Notes under the pieces: model-generated
Told to the model about the DNA's origin: nothing
Databases searched by the model: none
What the model saw: the letters and a program-made list of their open reading frames with translations, nothing else
Program-made: the position numbers and the translations under genes
Shown here: positions 51,629-53,751 of the stretch, piece by piece
How the letters are laid out: the number at the start of each line of letters is the position of its first letter
Numbering within the stretch: position 1 is the stretch's first letter
Source of the DNA: Coriobacteriia bacterium
GTDB taxonomy: Bacteria > Actinomycetota > Coriobacteriia > Coriobacteriales > Eggerthellaceae
Assembly: GCA_030523425.1 (NCBI GenBank)
Contig: JAUNIP010000006.1
Coordinates: forward strand, 4,558-58,308
Length of the DNA: 53,751 nt
Direction: 5' to 3'

Positions 51629-52845
51629 AGGCCCATTGTAACAGGGATTAACGCGCCTGCAGCGAAATCATCGGACACTTCCACCACGTGGTAGCTTTCG
51701 GCGGTGGCCACCCCGCCGGGCTCTACCAGCGCCAGTTCGGTGGTGCCTGCACGCAGGGAAAGATCGGCCACGCGCAGTTCTTCGGACAGCATGCGAAGTT
51801 GCCCGGCGCGGTGCTGCTTCACAGCGGCCGGCACTTGGTCTGCACGCTCGGCCGCCGGCGTGCCCGTGCGCTGCGAATACGGGAACGCATGGATCTTCAT
51901 GAAGCGGCATGCACGTGCCAGCTGCAGGGTTTCGGCGAAGTCGGCTTCGGTTTCCCCTGGGAACCCGGCAATGATGTCGGTTGAAAGCGCCAACTGCGGC
52001 AGCGCGGCGCGCAGACGCTCCACCAGGTTCGCGTAGTCTTCAGCGGTGTAAGGGCGTGCCATTTCATGCAGCACCTTGCTGCTGCCAGATTGTAACGGCA
52101 GGTGCAAATGGCGGCACACCCGCCCGTCAGCGGCCACCATCACGTCCACCAAGCGGTCGTCTATATCGCACGGCTCTATGCTCGAAATGCGGAAGCGCGG
52201 CGACGGGCCCGAAGGCACTTCGGCTGTGCGGCGCAGCAGCTGTTGCAGCAGGGCCGCCAAGTCCCAGGTGCAGCCATCGTGTTCGCTGGAATACGTGCCC
52301 AAGTTGATACCGGTCAGCACAATTTCTTTCGCGCCGGCACCGGCCAGCTGCACCACTTCGCGCTCTACCGCTTCCACGGGCACACTGCGCGCCGGGCCGC
52401 GTGCCACATGCACTATGCAGTATGTGCACGCGTTGTTGCAGCCGTCCTGCACTTTCACGCCCACCCGCGTGCGGAAGCCTTCCTGGAAGCGCACAGCGGG
52501 CTGCGCGTGGGCGGGTGCCTGGTAGCGGTCCTGCAGAAACGCAAGCAATTCCGCTTTCGGTACCACCTGCACGCGCGGGTCCATGCAAGCATACACTTCG
52601 GGCATCAACGCGGCGGCACAGCCGGTCACAATCACTTCAGCAGCTTGGTTTTCCCGCAGCGCATGGCGCACCGCTTTTCGGGTTTTCTTGTCCGCTTCGC
52701 CAGTGACCGTGCAGGTGTTCACTAACACCACGCTTGCCTGGTCAAGGGGGGTTTCTGCGAATCCGCGCGAAAGCAGCAAGGCCGCCGCTTGGTCGGTTTC
52801 CACGCGGTTCACCTTGCAGCCCACGTTGATGGTGTGCAGCCTCAT
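51625..52845 (-). CDS. mtaB: tRNA t6A37 methylthiotransferase
   Basis: Radical SAM enzyme converting t6A37 to ms2t6A37. MTTase ligands C10, C45, C76; radical SAM C136, C140, C143 (CNNACTYC, followed by VARGPARS typical of the MtaB group). 406 residues. Overlaps rsmE by 4 bp. Third methylthiotransferase in the window. Confidence 0.93.
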   Translation of the reverse strand: MRLHTINVGCKVNRVETDQAAALLLSRGFAETPLDQASVVLVNTCTVTGEADKKTRKAVRHALRENQAAEVIVTGCAAALMPEVYACMDPRVQVVPKAELLAFLQDRYQAPAHAQPAVRFQEGFRTRVGVKVQDGCNNACTYCIVHVARGPARSVPVEAVEREVVQLAGAGAKEIVLTGINLGTYSSEHDGCTWDLAALLQQLLRRTAEVPSGPSPRFRISSIEPCDIDDRLVDVMVAADGRVCRHLHLPLQSGSSKVLHEMARPYTAEDYANLVERLRAALPQLALSTDIIAGFPGETEADFAETLQLARACRFMKIHAFPYSQRTGTPAAERADQVPAAVKQHRAGQLRMLSEELRVADLSLRAGTTELALVEPGGVATAESYHVVEVSDDFAAGALIPVTMGL

Positions 52846-53636
52846 GGGCGTCCGCTCATCAAACCAAGCTGGTAGCGCACCAGCGCCGGAGCCACAATGC
52901 CGGCTGTTTCGGTGCGCAAAATGGTTGGGCCCAGGGTGACCAAGCGTGCTGCAGGGTTGGAAGCAAGTAGCAGGTCCACTTCCGCTTCGTCAAGCCCGCC
53001 TTCAGGCCCTACCACCACCGCAATACGCGCGGTGGCCACTTGTTCGGGCGATGCCTGCCCCAAGGCGTCCTGCAGCGCCTGCTGGATAGTGCACGTGCGC
53101 GGAGCTTCTTCCCAGGCCACCAACACCGCGTCAAAGTCACGTATCAGTTCGCACGCGCGGCGCACGGGAAGCGGCGCGTTCACGCCGGGCACCGCCGGCT
53201 GCCCCGACTGCATGGCAGCGCTTTTCGCAATGGCGCGCCAGCGCTGGGTCTTCTTGCCCGCTTTCAGCGGGTCCACGCGCATCACGCTGCGCTGACAGGC
53301 CACGGGAACGAACAGCCCCACCCCCACTTCCGTGGCGTGGCGGATGACCAGCTCCATCTTTTCGCCTTTGGCCAGGCCCTGCAGCAAGGTTATGCGCGGG
53401 CGCGGCGCAGGCGATTCGTGGCCGGCAATGCGCACCAGCATTTCACCTGCTTCGAAGGACACCACTTCGCATTCGAAATAGTCCTGCACGGCGTCAACAA
53501 CCGCCAGGTGCTCCCCCGCGCACAGACGCAACACCCCGGCATGCTTCACGTCGTCGGGGTCTAGCTGCAGCGCAAAGCAATCAGCCGTCTGTTCGGCCAG
53601 CACCTGCGATGTTAGAAAGAAGCGCGGCAGGCTCAT
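52842..53636 (-). CDS. rsmE: 16S rRNA (uracil1498-N3)-methyltransferase
   Basis: SPOUT-family methyltransferase of 264 residues: N-terminal PUA-like domain and C-terminal knot with VVGPEGGLDEAEVDLL and LGPTILRTETAG for S-adenosylmethionine. First complete gene of the rsmE-mtaB-phoH-ybeY-dgkA-era operon; the preceding gene stops 12 bp upstream. Confidence 0.95.
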   Translation of the reverse strand: MSLPRFFLTSQVLAEQTADCFALQLDPDDVKHAGVLRLCAGEHLAVVDAVQDYFECEVVSFEAGEMLVRIAGHESPAPRPRITLLQGLAKGEKMELVIRHATEVGVGLFVPVACQRSVMRVDPLKAGKKTQRWRAIAKSAAMQSGQPAVPGVNAPLPVRRACELIRDFDAVLVAWEEAPRTCTIQQALQDALGQASPEQVATARIAVVVGPEGGLDEAEVDLLLASNPAARLVTLGPTILRTETAGIVAPALVRYQLGLMSGRP

Positions 53637-53648
53637 AACGGGCGCTTC

Positions 53649-53751
53649 CTAGTTGAACACGTCGCGCAGCTTTTCCAAGGGGCTGCGCACGTCGGACACC
53701 TCTTCGCCCATTTCGGCGGCCAGCTCCTCCAAAATCTCGCGTTCGCGCTTG
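53649..53751 (-). CDS. C-terminal fragment, possibly DnaJ
   Basis: The last 33 or so codons of a minus-strand gene that starts beyond the window; TAG at 53649-53651. The visible end is charged (KREREILEELAAEMGEEV, then SPLEKLRDVFN). A leucine/glutamate helix followed by a short basic amphipathic end is how many actinobacterial and firmicute DnaJ proteins finish, and dnaJ is a frequent neighbour of rsmE. Too short to be certain. Confidence 0.4.
   Translation of the reverse strand, partial: KREREILEELAAEMGEEVSDVRSPLEKLRDVFN

Overview
The window is GC-rich bacterial chromosome, densely packed and mostly in long operons. The gene set points to an anaerobic actinobacterium of the class Coriobacteriia, probably Eggerthellaceae: an Ech-type energy-converting hydrogenase, indolepyruvate:ferredoxin oxidoreductase, a menaquinone-type prenyltransferase, the diaminopimelate pathway, actinobacterial/Gram-positive SOS boxes (GAAC-N4-GTTC), and both RNase J and RNase Y. 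The lineage is inferred from gene content and protein style only.

Layout. 1-1704: the 3' end of an Ech hydrogenase operon (repeat-bearing tail of an upstream subunit, echE, echF). 1907-7120: envelope block (CDP-alcohol phosphatidyltransferase, VanW protein, tandem-ACT protein, D-Ala-D-Ala carboxypeptidase, zinc-ribbon/FHA protein). 7159-10482: iorA, iorB, gluQ. 10479-12671 (minus): UbiA/MenA prenyltransferase and glutamate-cysteine ligase. 12925-15864: two small membrane-protein genes facing each other; their shared terminator is split by a 1,874-bp IS30-family element. 15896-18008: nrdR-dut, an unknown tail-anchored small protein, and divergent lexA, with three evenly spaced LexA boxes in the shared promoter region. 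18027-53751 is all minus strand: hflX, dapF, miaA, miaB, spoVS, a GHKL ATPase, rny, recX, recA, a pgsA-cinA fusion, rimO, yajQ, rodZ-like, ftsK, rnj, dapA, dapB, pnp, rpsO, a TSCPD protein, recO, a zinc-ribbon/PASTA protein, a 1,393-residue subtilase with dockerin, era, dgkA, ybeY, phoH, mtaB, rsmE and the tail of a gene that may be dnaJ.

How it works together. Ech and IorAB are both ferredoxin-linked. lexA, recA, recX and the unknown lexA neighbour make an SOS module whose promoters carry visible operators. RNA turnover and ribosome maturation enzymes (RNase Y, RNase J, PNPase, YbeY, Era, RsmE, RimO, HflX) and all three classes of methylthiotransferase (MiaB, RimO, MtaB) lie in one stretch. 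Lysine/peptidoglycan precursor genes (dapA, dapB, dapF) and wall proteins are interspersed.

The least explained items are the SOS-controlled tail-anchored protein, the IS30 insertion that duplicated half of a terminator hairpin, the pgsA-cinA fusion, the GHKL protein between rny and spoVS, the inserted-domain dockerin subtilase, and the structured leaders of pnp, rny and rpsO. I saw no tRNA, rRNA, CRISPR array or replication origin.
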